Assembly (NCBI GenBank): GCA_021018995.1
Contig: CM037588.1
Span: 82,991,765-83,055,764 of the forward strand
Length of the DNA: 64,000 nt
Reading direction: 5' to 3'
From: Chloranthus sessilifolius
Lineage: Eukaryota > Streptophyta > Magnoliopsida > Chloranthales > Chloranthaceae
Translations under genes and position numbers: made by a program
Notes under the pieces: model-generated
Databases searched by the model: none
Told to the model about the DNA's origin: nothing
The model's input: the letters and a program-made list of their open reading frames with translations, nothing else
Shown here: positions 44,701-55,370 of the stretch, one piece after another
Numbering within the stretch: the stretch's first letter is position 1
How the letters are laid out: the number at the start of each line of letters is the position of its first letter

Positions 44701-45454
44701 TTGCACCACATCAAAAAAATATATAAAAATAATAATAATCGGTGTGATGCCTTGCGTACCTTTTTTTTTACAAGTGTTAAAAGCAATAAAAAAAAACATG
44801 AAGAAAATATATATACCCAAAAAATCTAACAGGGGTTCTTATGCTCCTTCCTGTGGTAATTTGATTTATGCAAAAGGTATGTGCAGGTCTAGGTTAACGA
44901 CACGACTCGCTCTTTAGGGCACGGATCTCTGTAGGTAAAGCATCCTCCCAGACATCCCGCTCTGTCATCCAGCAACCGTGAAGGCTCTTATATCGTTTCC
45001 GGGGGACATCAGAAGCACTAATAGCGTCACTCAATGCTCCTTCCAAACAAAGAACCTCACACTCAGTTAAGTCGGCTCATGCTTTCACCACCTCTGCTCT
45101 AACCTTTTGTTTCTCTAATTACTCGTGCAGGACTCACTTATCATCTATCAGCAGCTCAATACGGGTTTGAAGTGTCGACTCCTTCTTTGGCCAAGGTCCC
45201 CTTGCATCACTACCCTCTACATGGTCCAAGCGACAAGCAGGAGGCCTCCTAGATAGTAATCAAGCCTCATACTCTGGAGAAGACAAAATCAGACTCCTCT
45301 GCTACAGATTGCACATGTGCATTAACCGACGCATTTCTCAGAGAGCGACTATCCTATCCAAGTCCCCCGAGGATCCTCGAGAAAAAATCAAGTCACATAG
45401 GGGTGGTTTCGTCGCACAAGGCACCTGCTGAGTACAACCAAACTGGCATAGCAC
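44701..45454. other. non-coding, A-rich and mixed sequence
   Basis: A-rich sequence, then from about 44830 more complex sequence without a supported frame. The part after about 45050 may be the worn 3' end of the antisense DUF7745-like gene, which reads from the right. Confidence 0.4.
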
Positions 45455-46407
45455 TCAAAATGGAAAGTAGTAGGTGTTGTTGGTCAAACCAAGAAGAGTG
45501 ATGCCCTTGTAATCTACTGGAAAAGCCCTGTCTAACCAGGGAAGCCTCCACACCAGTTCAGCCTCAGCCAGCCAAAGCTTCAACTCCTGTATATTCCCCT
45601 GCGGCAACCTATGGCGTCGACCCAAAAAGCAGCGAGCCGCCTCACCATGAACAACATAGAAGCAGAGAACGGGCCCCAAAGTAGCAAAATGCTCCCCAAG
45701 CCAGACCTGGAACTTAATAGGGCATCCTTGAAGGTACTCAAATTTGCCCAAAGCAAAGGCGTCAAGGCAACGGTAAAGCTCTGCCAAAACCAGATGCATT
45801 ACAAAATGGCCTCCCCCAAGTTCTGTCAGGACATCGCAAAGTGTAAGCGAGAAACTCTCTCCCCCAGTGTAGAAAAGGACCTCTGAGAGAAGACAGAGAG
45901 CATAAGCCTTTATGTTATAGTTATTTCTAACTGATAATTTTCGTAGGCTTTCATCGCCAAAAAGTTATCTCAGGAATTTCATCGAACACCTGGTGGGCCC
46001 ACCAATGAGGCTTTTCTCATAATCAGTTTTCTTCAAAACCAAAGTCGTGTGGACACTTTAGCATAACCTGGTTTCGGCACTACCCTGGCAAGGCTTCAAT
46101 GTAACTTCAAACCCGATAGGCTGGAGAGATCCTCAAGAGTGGGAGTTAACTCGCAGTTCTCAAAATGGAAGACATGGTTATCAACTTCCCAAAAAGAAGT
46201 CGCCGCATAAATAAGATCCCAAAGCGGAGGGACTCCAAGGAAGGATGAGAGATGTGCCAATCCAAGTTGATCCAAATCCACAAGCTCGCTCTCTTTCAAG
46301 CTTTCAAACCATTTCGTTAGAAAATTAGGCCCCATACCTGAAGAGGGAAGTATAAAGGTCCTAGACCCCCCATCCGAGGCGGGGTCGGAAAGCAGGTCCA
46401 TGGTCAT
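45455..46407 (-). pseudogene. antisense extra ORF 1 of element A, DUF7745-like
   Basis: Read on the minus strand from ATG at 46407. The first part, 'MGPNFLTKWFESLKES', 'FWEVDNHVFHFENCEL' and 'TPTLEDLSSLSGLKL', and the second part, 'LVLAELYRCLDAFAL' and 'LQGCPIKFQVWLGEHF', match the layout I know from the plant DUF7745 family: a 'FW....FRF.N.EL.PTLEE' core, then an 'L.D.YR.L' and 'GC..LLQIWLLEH' core. The family is related to the plant mobile domain and is common in TE-derived ORFs. Stops between about 46095 and 45800 break it. Function unknown. A palindrome array (46571-46734) lies 164 bp before the ATG. Confidence 0.6.
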
Positions 46408-46570
46408 ACAAAGATGTCTTTGAAATTACAAATCAATGTAGGACAATGGACCCACCCTCGGGGAAGCAAAAAAAAAATGATGACAGCAGAAAATACAAGA
46501 CCAAGTTAAAAAGAAAGAGAAAAAGGTGCATTCTCGGGCCTAAAAGGCCCCACACTCCCCAGAAAGCACC

Positions 46571-46734
46571 TAGCGTGTGTAATACACATGCTAGTGCAAA
46601 ATTTCCCAAATTTTGCCTAGAGTGTCTATTACACAAGCTAAGCCAAAAATCCCTAGGGCATGCTTAGCGTGTATAAGATACCTGCCAGGCCAATTACCTC
46701 CCAGAATTGCCTAGTGTATACATTACACACGCCA
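46571..46734. repeat. four 23-bp palindromes, exact 47-bp period, before antisense ORF 1
   Basis: Sites at 46571-46593, 46618-46640, 46665-46687 and 46712-46734; starts are exactly 47 bp apart three times. They are variants of half-site TAGCGTGTATA. Some right halves are worn (for example GATACCTGCCA). Spacers are 24 bp and not alike except for pyrimidine-rich ends. The array is 164 bp upstream of the minus-strand ORF start, so it would lie in its promoter. Confidence 0.92.
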
Positions 46735-48004
46735 GGCTAGAATTGCCACCAAAAAGAGAGGGGGATTTAGGGAGATTACTTTTACCGGCCCTCTAGCCAG
46801 CCCACCTACACTTTCTGCTATTTATTCAAAGCACCCCAAATCACGTGTTGGGATACTAAAAATTGTTATTTAACTTCTATATGGTTTTTCTTTCAGGAAC
46901 CATCTACATAGACATGAAAGGTTTGGTCAGTACTAAACCAAATGCATGGGCAAAAGGCCATTTTTTTTTCAAAAATAAAAAACCTGAGTCCACCCTGTAG
47001 ATAATCAAGTATATCACGGCCAAAAGGAAGAGATAGAGTAGATAATAGAAAGGGAAAGCACTAACATTCATTCTAAAGCAAACCATTTGAAGTGTATTCT
47101 CATATCATCCATTACATCTTCCCAAGAAATAAAAATAAAAACATCCTAAGAGTCTCAAATATTCATCAAAAATAGAAAAAAAAAGTTGATTCAAATCAGT
47201 GCCTTAGGCCTTCTTGTGCTGGCGTGAGGTATTTTGATATGTCCTAATGTCCCCCACCCTTGACCATGCCTGAGAAAGCCTGTCGAGCAATGAGAATGAC
47301 TCCTTCTCACGAGCACGCTATAGTTCATACCGAAAAATCATCAGTTGAGGTCGGTTAAAAGGTAAAGGGCAGCAAAGCATTAATCAGAGTCAAGCGGTGT
47401 GACACCTACCACTTCCACATCCCGAAGGCCGGCGATGTGGCGATAGTACTCCGTCTGATTAACAGCTGACTAGTAATCCTACAACAAAGAAGGAAAAAGT
47501 AATGTTAGTGGCAAGAGCCATAATACAAAAGCAAGCATTTCCCTAAAAAGGAAATACAATGGAAAGAAAGCTCACCCTTGGGACCAGCTCGAGAGGAGGG
47601 GCTCAGATCGCCTCAGTAGATAGGCAGGCCCGTTCAGTCACATCCGCACACAAGTTTGAGAGGAAGCCATCGTCAAAGCACTTGAACCCCCCTGAGTCTC
47701 TACAGTCAAACTCCCAGAGACACCCGTACCAGAAGGGTTTGAGGGTCTAGCACCTAGAGCCTCGGCAGGGCCTGCTACTACATCATCCTCGTCAGAATCA
47801 TCCCCCCCATCAAACTATAGAAAGAATCAAAGGCCCAAGCAGTCAGATCAAGTTGAATCAAAACCATCAAGAACCTGCATAAAGGAAGAGGAGGATTACT
47901 TGAGATCGTCAACTACCAAAGGCCAGAAAGTTGGCACCAGGTATAAAGCGCGGAAGGATGGACTAGTAGGGAAGGGACTCGTGCCACATCAGATACCCTC
48001 CACG
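46735..48004. other. non-coding sequence between the antisense ORFs
   Basis: No supported coding region. It may hold the 3' part and UTR of antisense ORF 2, which ends near 48005. No TATA box stands out. Confidence 0.4.
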
Positions 48005-48270
48005 CTAAAAAAGATCATCAATGGGGACCCCGTGCTGGAGGAGCCCAGCTGAGAGCTCCTCAATCGTACCCTTAGGAGGCATGACATCTCCAGGAGGACC
48101 TCGCGGCAAAATAAAATAATCTCGATACTGATGCACTACTCTCTCTCCCAAATAGTAGGCTCTGACCCAAGCACCATAGAAAAGATAACCTGATGGTCCA
48201 CGAATAGTCGGCACTGGCCCACGACAACTCGATCCCAAAAGGGAGAACCAACATAAGGATCAAGGGTGAT

Positions 48271-48357
48271 CTGCTCAGATAAAGAGAGTTTTAGTGAAAC
48301 AAATATCACAAAAAAAAAAATCTCTCTCTGAGAAAGAGAAAAAGGAAGTATCCATAC
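48271..48357 (-). other. candidate second intron of the PMD-like gene
   Basis: On the minus strand GTATGG at 48357 and a pyrimidine-rich tract ending GAGCAG at 48271 bound 87 bp. The downstream segment reads 'LDPYVGSPFWDR', a typical PMD element. Support is weaker than for the first intron. Confidence 0.4.
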
Positions 48358-48368
48358 CTACTCCGGGA

Positions 48369-49062
48369 TCATCAAATCAAATTGGAACCTCAGGCCCAAC
48401 TCCAAATACTTCATTCCTAGGTCTCTATGACGGTTCTTATTCCAACTGCTCATGAGGGGTTAGGTGAATTCATCTGAGAAAAGGAGGGTGCGGCCCGGTT
48501 GAAAATGTAAGTATCCCCAGATCTGAAAGAAGGAGCAGACATGAAAGACAAAGGCAAAAATAAATAATTGACCAAGAGGAGTAAAAGAGTCAGGGAGTAC
48601 ATCTATCACGGGGCAAAAACCGAGAACATAACCCAAGTCCCCAATCGAAGCTCAAGCCAAGCTGGCCATCAGTACGGCGTACCCAGCACCACCCCAATCA
48701 TACCAATGCACATGATCATCAAATCAAATTGGGACCTCAGGCCCAACTCCAAATACTTCATTCCCAGGTCTCTACGACGGTTCTTATGCCAACTGCTCAT
48801 GAGGGGATAGGTGAATTCATCTGAGAAAAGGAGGGTGTGGCCCGATTGAAAATGTAAGTATCCCCAGATCTGAAAGAAGGAGCAGACATGAAAGACAAAG
48901 GCAAAAATAAATAATTGACCAAGAGGAGTAAAAGAGTCAGGGAGTACATCTATCACGGGGCAAAAACCGAGAACATAACCCAAGTCCCCATTCGTAGCTC
49001 GAGCCAGCCATCAGTACGGCGTACCCAGCACCACCCAAATCATACCAATGCACATGATCCCA
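48369..49062. repeat. 347-bp tandem duplication in the PMD-like gene
   Basis: 48369-48715 and 48716-49062 are near-identical direct copies; both start TCATCAAATCAAATTGG and both end with CCAATGCACATGA. The few differences suggest a recent event. It doubles part of the PMD coding sequence and shifts the frame. Confidence 0.9.
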
Positions 49063-49623
49063 ATTTCCCATAAGGCTGAGTAGGGATAATGAGACCTGGC
49101 CACCACTAGCATTGGCAAATAGAGTCTTGCCCAAGAGAAAGAGGAGCGAGATACGAGGCAACATCAATGCACGCTTAGGCTCAATAATGATATCCAAGAC
49201 CGGCTGATTCTGATCCACTAATTCATTCTCTTCAAACAGATCGGACAACCAGGATAGCTTGACCTCGGAGCTGCTCATATCCTGAGAGGAGGAGTAATCC
49301 TCGATCAACTGAACCACCTCGTCTTGATCTGGTATGCGAATGCCGGCCACCGGTATACCCCCCATCTCGATCCTTGTGATCATCGACTAGTCGACTGGGG
49401 TGATGGTCATCTCAGCCATTGACATATGGAAGATCATGGTCTCGGGCCAAAATGGTTCTTCCAGGGCCTTCACATAGGCCGAATTTCCCCTCATGACAGG
49501 GCACGAAAGAAAGTCCCCGAAGCCGGCCTGGGCTAAGAGGAACCTCACAACCTGAGGGAGGAAGATATATAGTCGCTGGAGGTCATGCCAACCTCCGCGA
49601 AACATGATCAAGGGCAAGGATGG

Positions 49624-49701
49624 CTACAAAATGAAAGAGGTGTTAGGTCCTAGAATAAAGAAAGCTCGCACAAAGGGAACCAACAAAAGGTTATTTCTTA
49701 C
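49624..49701 (-). other. intron 1 of the PMD-like gene
   Basis: On the minus strand it begins GTAAGAAATAAC at 49701 and ends CATTTTGTAG at 49624, 78 bp. Exon 1 (49887-49702) is 62 codons and the frame continues in phase into exon 2 at 49623. Good splice sites and kept phase make it a convincing intron. Confidence 0.7.
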
Positions 49702-49887
49702 TTGATCGGCAATTCCAAAATTAGAAATGTGGGTGTACTATTGGTGGAGTAACCGACTGCGGGCTGCCTCGCCCTGCATCTTGTACCAGATCCGGGAAGA
49801 CCACTGCACCGGAATAAGCTGCTCCCCCCGGATAGCATAGATCACCTCAGGACTACCCTCGTGGCCCTGCTCCTCTTCATTTGACAT

Positions 49888-50790
49888 CCTAAAAATAAAA
49901 GAATTAAAAGTTGCAAGTGTTAGGAGAATATCAGTAAGGGGAAACCGATTGCTACAAGCCTAAAGAAGGTAAGTATGCCCTTTTTTTTATTATTATTCAT
50001 CATCAATCATGATCATCATCATTTCGGTAAGAACATCAAGAGGCGCGATCCCAGAGTGGTCCCCCACATTTCAAAAAAAGAGAGGAAAAATCTCATTTCC
50101 CAAAGTTTTCACAAGCTTTGGGTCGAAATCCCCAATACATATATGGATTGCAGGTATTTTGTTTATTTATTTATTTTATTTTTATTTTTATTTTTTTCAA
50201 AAAAAAAACACAAACAAAACAAATATATATATAAATCAGTTTGCAAAAATCCATGCGTGGATACAAAAAAAATTCATCACAGAAAATCATTTTTAGATCC
50301 AAAAGGCCCTAGTCACACCAACACATAGTCCAAGAAAATCCAAAAAAAAGAATAAGAAAGAAAAAAGAAAGAAAAAAGAGAGCGGGAGTAAAGAAGGGTA
50401 GGCCACCATTCAATCAAGCTTTCCACTCAAATCAATGCTGATGCACATAAAATCAATCAAACGGATCATAAATGATCAAACTTACAAAGAAAATCATCCA
50501 TTTATCATCTAAAAATGCAAGAATCCTAACCACATTGAAAATAAAGCAAGACAAATAAAAAGAAATAGGGTTAAGATATGATTACTTGGAAAAAGAAAAT
50601 AAACCCTTGATCCGGCGTAGAATGTGCGTTTGATCAGTGAGAGTAGACGCCGACGCAATGTCGGGGTTCAAATCGATTCAATGAAACCCTAGGAGGAGGT
50701 CCCGGTTCGGTTTAGAAAGGGGGGGAGAAAATATTTTGAAAAATTCCCTGTTTTGCTTGGGCCCGACTGATTTAAAACCCTTGTTTGGTC
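49888..50790. other. non-coding, low-complexity upstream region of the PMD-like gene
   Basis: A-rich and T-rich low-complexity sequence with ATTT runs near 50160-50200 and AAGAAA runs near 50345-50375. No supported gene. It would hold the promoter and leader of the minus-strand PMD-like gene. Confidence 0.45.
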
Positions 50791-50860
50791 TAGCGTGTAG
50801 AATATACACGCTAGGCATAAACCTGCCAGATTTGGCCTGGTGTGTATATTGCACAAACTA
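50791..50860. repeat. two 23-bp palindromes, 47 bp apart, before antisense ORF 2
   Basis: Sites at 50791-50813 and 50838-50860, starts exactly 47 bp apart; the first is TAGCGTGTAGA plus a near-perfect mirror half. They lie about 0.9 kb upstream of the ATG at 49887. Two further sites expected from the 47-bp pattern are not visible. Confidence 0.85.
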
Positions 50861-51030
50861 GGCTTATTCCCCCCTAGGGCACAAGAAGGTGCACATGCCC
50901 CAAGGAGTGCGTCAATCTCCATTTGACCTACTCGAGAAGCTGTGCTAAAATAAATGGTTCGAGATCAATATAAATCCCAAACAAACAAAAAATAAAGGAG
51001 AAAAAAAAGAAGAAAAAACTACATATATAA

Positions 51031-51042
51031 AAGAACAAAAAC

Positions 51043-51081
<39 letters not shown>
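51031..51081. repeat. (TA)n microsatellite
   Basis: TATATA runs with few interruptions, just before the insertion point of the solo LTR at 51105. Confidence 0.9.
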
Positions 51082-51084
<3 letters not shown>

Positions 51085-51104
51085 ACTTTCAAAAAGCAGC
51101 ACGT

Positions 51105-53010
51105 TGTTGTTGTTCTAAGTGTGCATGATTTATTTGTATTTTGAAAACAGATTTACAAATGATTAATTATACTGAATTTGGAAAACTAAAAAGAATAAAG
51201 GAATATCAGCACAGAGAGAAGTCAGCACAGAGAGAAGTTAATTAGCTTGCAAGATCAGGGCCAATTGTAGCAAGTTTTAAATGTAAGTGAGTAAAAGATC
51301 GTCCACAGGGAATTGATTTAAAATATATGATAAACCTCCAGATCCGAGCTACCAGATCTGGCCTCTGATTCTATCTATAAAGTAAATAAGATGAGAGGTT
51401 GAATTTGTCACATTAGCTAAATTATCTAAAAGTAAAATGTAAACTACGTGATCCAGATCCGAGTTGGGGAAATTGGATGCAAAAGTAATAAGAATGGAGA
51501 AATAACGGTTGACTTAAGCTTAGTAATTGATTGCAGAACGAGAACTAGTGTAGCACAATCGAGAAAGTATCAAATCTTCATCTGGCTACCAGCTCAGATG
51601 TAAGAGAAAATAATCCAATTCAAGGATTAGGATTGAGTTGAACTTATGGCTATGATCTGTCCACTGTCATGGACACAGATTATCCAATAGTTTTCAATCC
51701 AAAGTCTTGATTCAGAACATAAGCACCACTACAAATGCTGTAAGAATCAGGTTACAAACACAGATTCTCACAGGGATAATGAATTAAGGGAAATTGCTTT
51801 AAAAACAGCAAATCTAAAGGAATCTAATAAATGAGGAGATCACAATGAACCCTCAACATGAATCTGATTGAGAACGTACTGATGAAAGCAACCTTTTCAA
51901 ATCCACCATTACAATTACAGAGCACAGCTTAAAACTGCTCTCGGATTTGTAGTCTTGAATACAATTCTCACTTGAATTAGATAAGTATCTCACAGTTCTC
52001 AGTTATAGACAAAAGCTAGGCTATTACAGAGGATTCAGACAAGCTATCTTGAAATGAATTGGAAATGGGGCTGCAGGAATGAAACTCAAATTCTGGATAC
52101 CCAAATTGGGCCAATAGTTTGTCTATTTATAGTTTTCCCCAAGTCCAACTTAGATGTGTATTAACCAATCAGAATTGGCTAGATCCATATAAGCCAATAG
52201 GAGTTGAGCACAAGGATCCAGATCTGTTATGGCCAATCAGAACTGCCTGATCTGGTTCAGCCAATTAGGAGACAGAGGCATCAATTCTGTTATGTAATTC
52301 AAAAATCTGTTTGAGCTTCTAGAAGTTCCCGCCAAGTAATTTCATCTTTGGGTGTTCACATGGGGTGGAATATGCCTCTGGTTCGTGCTGAGAATCTTCC
52401 AGAATGCCCTTGGATTTTTAACTACATTGGAGCACGTGTAAAGATTACCGAAGTGCCCTTGAAGATGTTGGGAATCTTAAGAATACGATTCCGCACAGTT
52501 TGGGGATCTTTTCGAAGAGAAAAGTGACTTCTGAAGCTCTATTCGCACAGATCTAGTGCTGTTCGCAAGGAGTTTTCTTATTTTCGAATAGATCATCAAC
52601 GAGTTTGGTCCTTTTCGAATAGATCAGGTGCTCTTCGAAAACCAAACCTAGAGCTTTAGTTCTATTCGCAATGTTCAGGTTCTTTTTGAATAGATCAGGG
52701 ATCTTTTCGAATGACATTCTGTAATGCATTCTTCTTTTTCGAATAGCTCCAAACTTATTTCCAGGTTTAAACCAGGCTTTTGTCCTCTTTAATCTAGGCA
52801 TTTTGACAGCCAATGAGGTTGTCCTTTCTCCTTCTTCCTCCAGATCAAGATGGGTCGTCATCTTTTTGGCACTTTTAAGCTACTTTCAGGGTTAAGCCTG
52901 CCTTTATAGTTAGCTGTAAAATAAACACTTAAAGCACTTATTTAGTAAACTCAAGGGTCTATCAAGGCCCAGATTAAGGGGTGGAAAATGGTATTTTCCA
53001 ATTCTCAACA
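51105..53010 (-). mobile_element. solo LTR, unnamed family, copy 3 (1.9 kb, perfect TSD)
   Basis: Read on the minus strand it begins TGTTGAGAATTGG at 53010 and ends at 51105. CACGT flanks it exactly on both sides (51100-51104 and 53011-53015). It is homologous to LTR copies 1 and 2, including the TATA box (52123-52131, minus) and the leader-like part near 51250-51720. The U3 motif array (52505-52750) has a different core, TTCGAA, from the GTCGAC of copies 1 and 2. No coding region. It is nested in the 3' region of element A. Confidence 0.88.
52505..52750. repeat. array of ~10 TTTTCGAATAGATC motifs in LTR copy 3
   Basis: Variants of TTTTCGAATAGATC at about 52508, 52537, 52560, 52580, 52608, 52633, 52660, 52681, 52703 and 52731, 22-30 bp apart, on both strands. 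The palindromic core is TTCGAA. It occupies the U3 position where copies 1 and 2 have their GTCGAC arrays. Confidence 0.85.
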
Positions 53011-53015
53011 CACGT

Positions 53016-53571
53016 ACTCCCAAAAAGCATTGCGACATTAATTCACTCTGCTCCGGTAGCCATGCTAAATTAACTTCGGGATCGATGGGTTTGCCCAAAT
53101 AACTCGAACCCTATTTCACGTAGGGGCACCCGTGCCTGGTTAAAAAGGGCAATCAATGCCTCATATGATTGGACACAAACTGTGGATCTTCGCATTTTTG
53201 ACTCGCGCTTGTCTTTAAGTACGGGTCGATCACCCTCCCACTCATGGAGTTGTTTTATTTAGAATTAAACTTGGACATCAAACATCTTCAATCATCTCGA
53301 GAAGCAGACGTTTTTCCTAGCATATTGGGCTTTCTCAACTCACACCTCTCGGTTATGCCCAGTAATGTTGCTAAGCGCTTGGGAACCGATAGCCTTGAGG
53401 AACAGATGTTTTTCCTGACATACAGGGCTTCCGTTTACTCACTATGTTACCACCTAATGTTTGAGGCTCATTTTGAATACAACGGACCCGTCAGCATTTC
53501 CTTGGGCCTCTTCAAATGTCTCTTATCTTTGGCATTCAATTATTAGTGATCAGATACCAAAGACGGGCATC
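53016..53571 (+). other. end of the 3' region of element A
   Basis: Non-coding sequence between the nested solo LTR and the 3' LTR. A purine-rich ACCAAAGACGGGCA directly before the LTR at 53572 could be the polypurine tract. An open frame at 53244-53546 has no recognisable family. Confidence 0.5.
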
Positions 53572-54266
53572 TGTAGACACCCAAATTTGGCCCAAGGCCT
53601 GATCGAAACATACTTCGAGAAGGGTACACCCCTGAGCTTCCGATAGCATATCCCATACCCTAGGGAACCTTCCCAAACCCTTAGAAACTTGTCTAAACCC
53701 TTAGGAATTAACCCCAACCTATAGAACCCTCTCCGAACCTGTTATTGACCCTCTCAGGAAGTGGTTGGGAGGAGGTGTTCCAAAGCTTGTGGGACCCCTG
53801 TTGAAACCAAATCATATACCATTAGAAAGTAGAGGTTCCTAGCTTTCCAACAAGCCAAGAATCACCTCGATTCGAGTCCTACATCAGAAGTTATGGCAAT
53901 CCAAACTTTCGGGCCTAAAAACTGTATTGGAGTGAACCCCTCAATAGGCTCTGAACTTCTCAAGAACCTCTCAAGGCTTTGGGTATGCTTAGCGTGTATA
54001 AAACACACGCTAAACCATTTTTGAGAGAAATGTTGCCTAACATGTATATTATACACGCTAGGCCATTTTTTCACAGATTTGGCTTAGCGTGTATAATACA
54101 CACACTAAGACTGGATGGTTCCCTCAACGGGCTCTAGAGTTCTCAAGCATTGTACATATGCCTAGCGTGTGTAATACACAAGCTAGGCTTAGCTACAATA
54201 ATTTTTGGATTTTGCCTGAAAATGACTTTTGGTTTTTGACTTGTTGACCATCCGATTGTTTAGGGT
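53572..54266 (+). repeat. truncated 3' LTR of element A
   Basis: Starts TGTAGACACCCAAATTTGG and is collinear with the first ~695 bp of the 5' LTR, including the four palindromes at 53990, 54038, 54085 and 54163 (spacing 48, 47 and 78, as in the 5' LTR). It breaks off where a CACTA-like terminus begins. The TATA box, R and U5 are missing. Confidence 0.88.
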
Positions 54267-54460
54267 GGGTTTCATCACTATGTGAAAAAGCCAAAAAAAC
54301 CTTTGTTGACATTGGTTTTTTTTCAAAAAATCACTGCCCTAAACAGTTGTAAAAAAAGCCGTGATTATTTTACCACTAGACAAGACAGTGGTTTATGAAC
54401 TTCAACAATGACTGCTCTTCACAGTCATAGAAAAAATCACTGCTTTTGACAGTGGTTTTT
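54267..54460. mobile_element. CACTA (En/Spm-type) element terminus
   Basis: CACTATGTGAAAAAGCC is a typical CACTA inverted-repeat end. It is followed by repeated subterminal motifs on both strands (TCACTGCCC, ACAGTGGTTT, GACTGCTC, TCACTGCTTTTGACAGTGG), as expected for En/Spm transposase binding. A matching second end was not found; a TAGTG near 54934 lacks a matching 3-bp duplication. I read it as a partial or deleted element. Confidence 0.6.
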
Positions 54461-54983
54461 TTATGTAAATTTAAAAAAAAAAAAAAATAAATTACGACGA
54501 CAATTTTTTATGCAATTTTTTTAAAATTAATATTTTTTTTATGCTTTTTTTTTAATGTAATTTTTAATACAATTTTTAAAATATTTTTTAATGATTTTTT
54601 TTAATGCTTTAAAAAAATTATATAAAGAAAAAAAGCTATTAATCTCATATTTCAACACATCCATTCAACTCAAATGTAAATCATTTAATGCCATTAATAA
54701 AAAAAATAGATGTCTAATTCTTTTATTCAAACAAAAGGTTGCATCTCAACCTATGATCTAACCTTTCAAATCAGTCAAACATTTGAAACTCTACATGCCC
54801 AATCTTTTTATTCAAATAAAAAGAAGAAGAAAAAAAAGAGAGATAACAATCTAAGGACCCCATGGCTCATTTTCAAAATAAAAGAAAAAAAAATTAAATT
54901 TACTTTGTCTCTCCTGCCAAGTGTCCTCGTCTCGTAGTGATCCGTTTGAGGTGAGCTTCAAATTAGAAAACTTCACCTGAAAT
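54461..54983. other. A/T-rich low-complexity spacer
   Basis: Runs of A and T and AAGAAG repeats, no gene. It may be interior of the CACTA-derived fragment. It ends at the 5' LTR of element B. Confidence 0.45.
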
Positions 54984-55370
54984 TGTAGACACCCAAATTT
55001 GACCCAAGGCCCGATCGGAACACCTTTCGAGAGAGGTGTAATTCTGAGCATTTGATGGCATGTATGAAATCCTTAGGAATCACTCCAAATCCTTAGGAAT
55101 CACCCTAGATCTCTTAGGAACCTACCCCGAACCTTTAGAAACCAATCCCGACCCTTAGAACCCATTCCGAACCCTAAACCTAACCTTCCCGGGCAATGGA
55201 TGAAGAGTGGTGCACTAGGACTAGTTAAGGTCTTTTATTGATATCAAATTATATACCATTGGAAAGAGAACTTCTCCAGCTTTCCAACGAGCCAAGAATC
55301 GCCTTAATTGGAGTCGTATATCAAAAGTTATGACCATTTGACAATCGGGCAGAATTTCAGAATTTTTGCT

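Larger units (their letters stand above)
48005..49887 (-). pseudogene. antisense extra ORF 2 of element A, plant mobile domain (PMD)-like
   Basis: Minus strand from ATG 49887 ('MSNEEEQGHEGSPEVIY'). The core 'FLLAQAGFGDFL', 'FWPETMIFHMSMAEMTITP' and 'MGGIPVAG' matches the plant mobile domain ('W.PETHTFHLP.GE.TITL.D...L.GLPV.G'), with 'YDLGGAGYAVLMAGSS' further on and 'WVRAYYLGERVVHQYRDY' near the end. Host PMD proteins (MAIN, MAIL1) act in silencing of TEs and gene expression. Only two in-frame stops (about 49738 and 49394) interrupt the first 700 bp, which includes a good intron (49624-49701). A tandem duplication (48369-49062) breaks the middle. Antisense to the retrotransposon, so it needs its own promoter. 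Confidence 0.72.
31802..54266 (+). mobile_element. Ty3/gypsy Tat-lineage (Ogre-like) retrotransposon, element A
   Basis: 5' LTR 31802-33403, PBS, long leader, gag, protease, G-patch, an intron, RT, two RNase H domains and integrase (to 43117). Then follows about 10 kb of 3' region with tandem repeats and two antisense ORFs, and a truncated 3' LTR (53572-54266). Dual RNase H, the intron before RT, the long 3' region and the Arg-type PBS together point to the Tat lineage, near Ogre. A solo LTR of another family is nested at 51105-53010. All coding parts have stops or frameshifts. Total about 22 kb with the nested LTR. The 3' end is lost next to a CACTA terminus. Confidence 0.88.

Noticed and set aside
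54860-54983. TAGTG at about 54934 as the second end of the CACTA element.
   Set aside because: The sequence next to it matches the left terminus poorly and the 3-bp flanks (CAT and ATC) differ.
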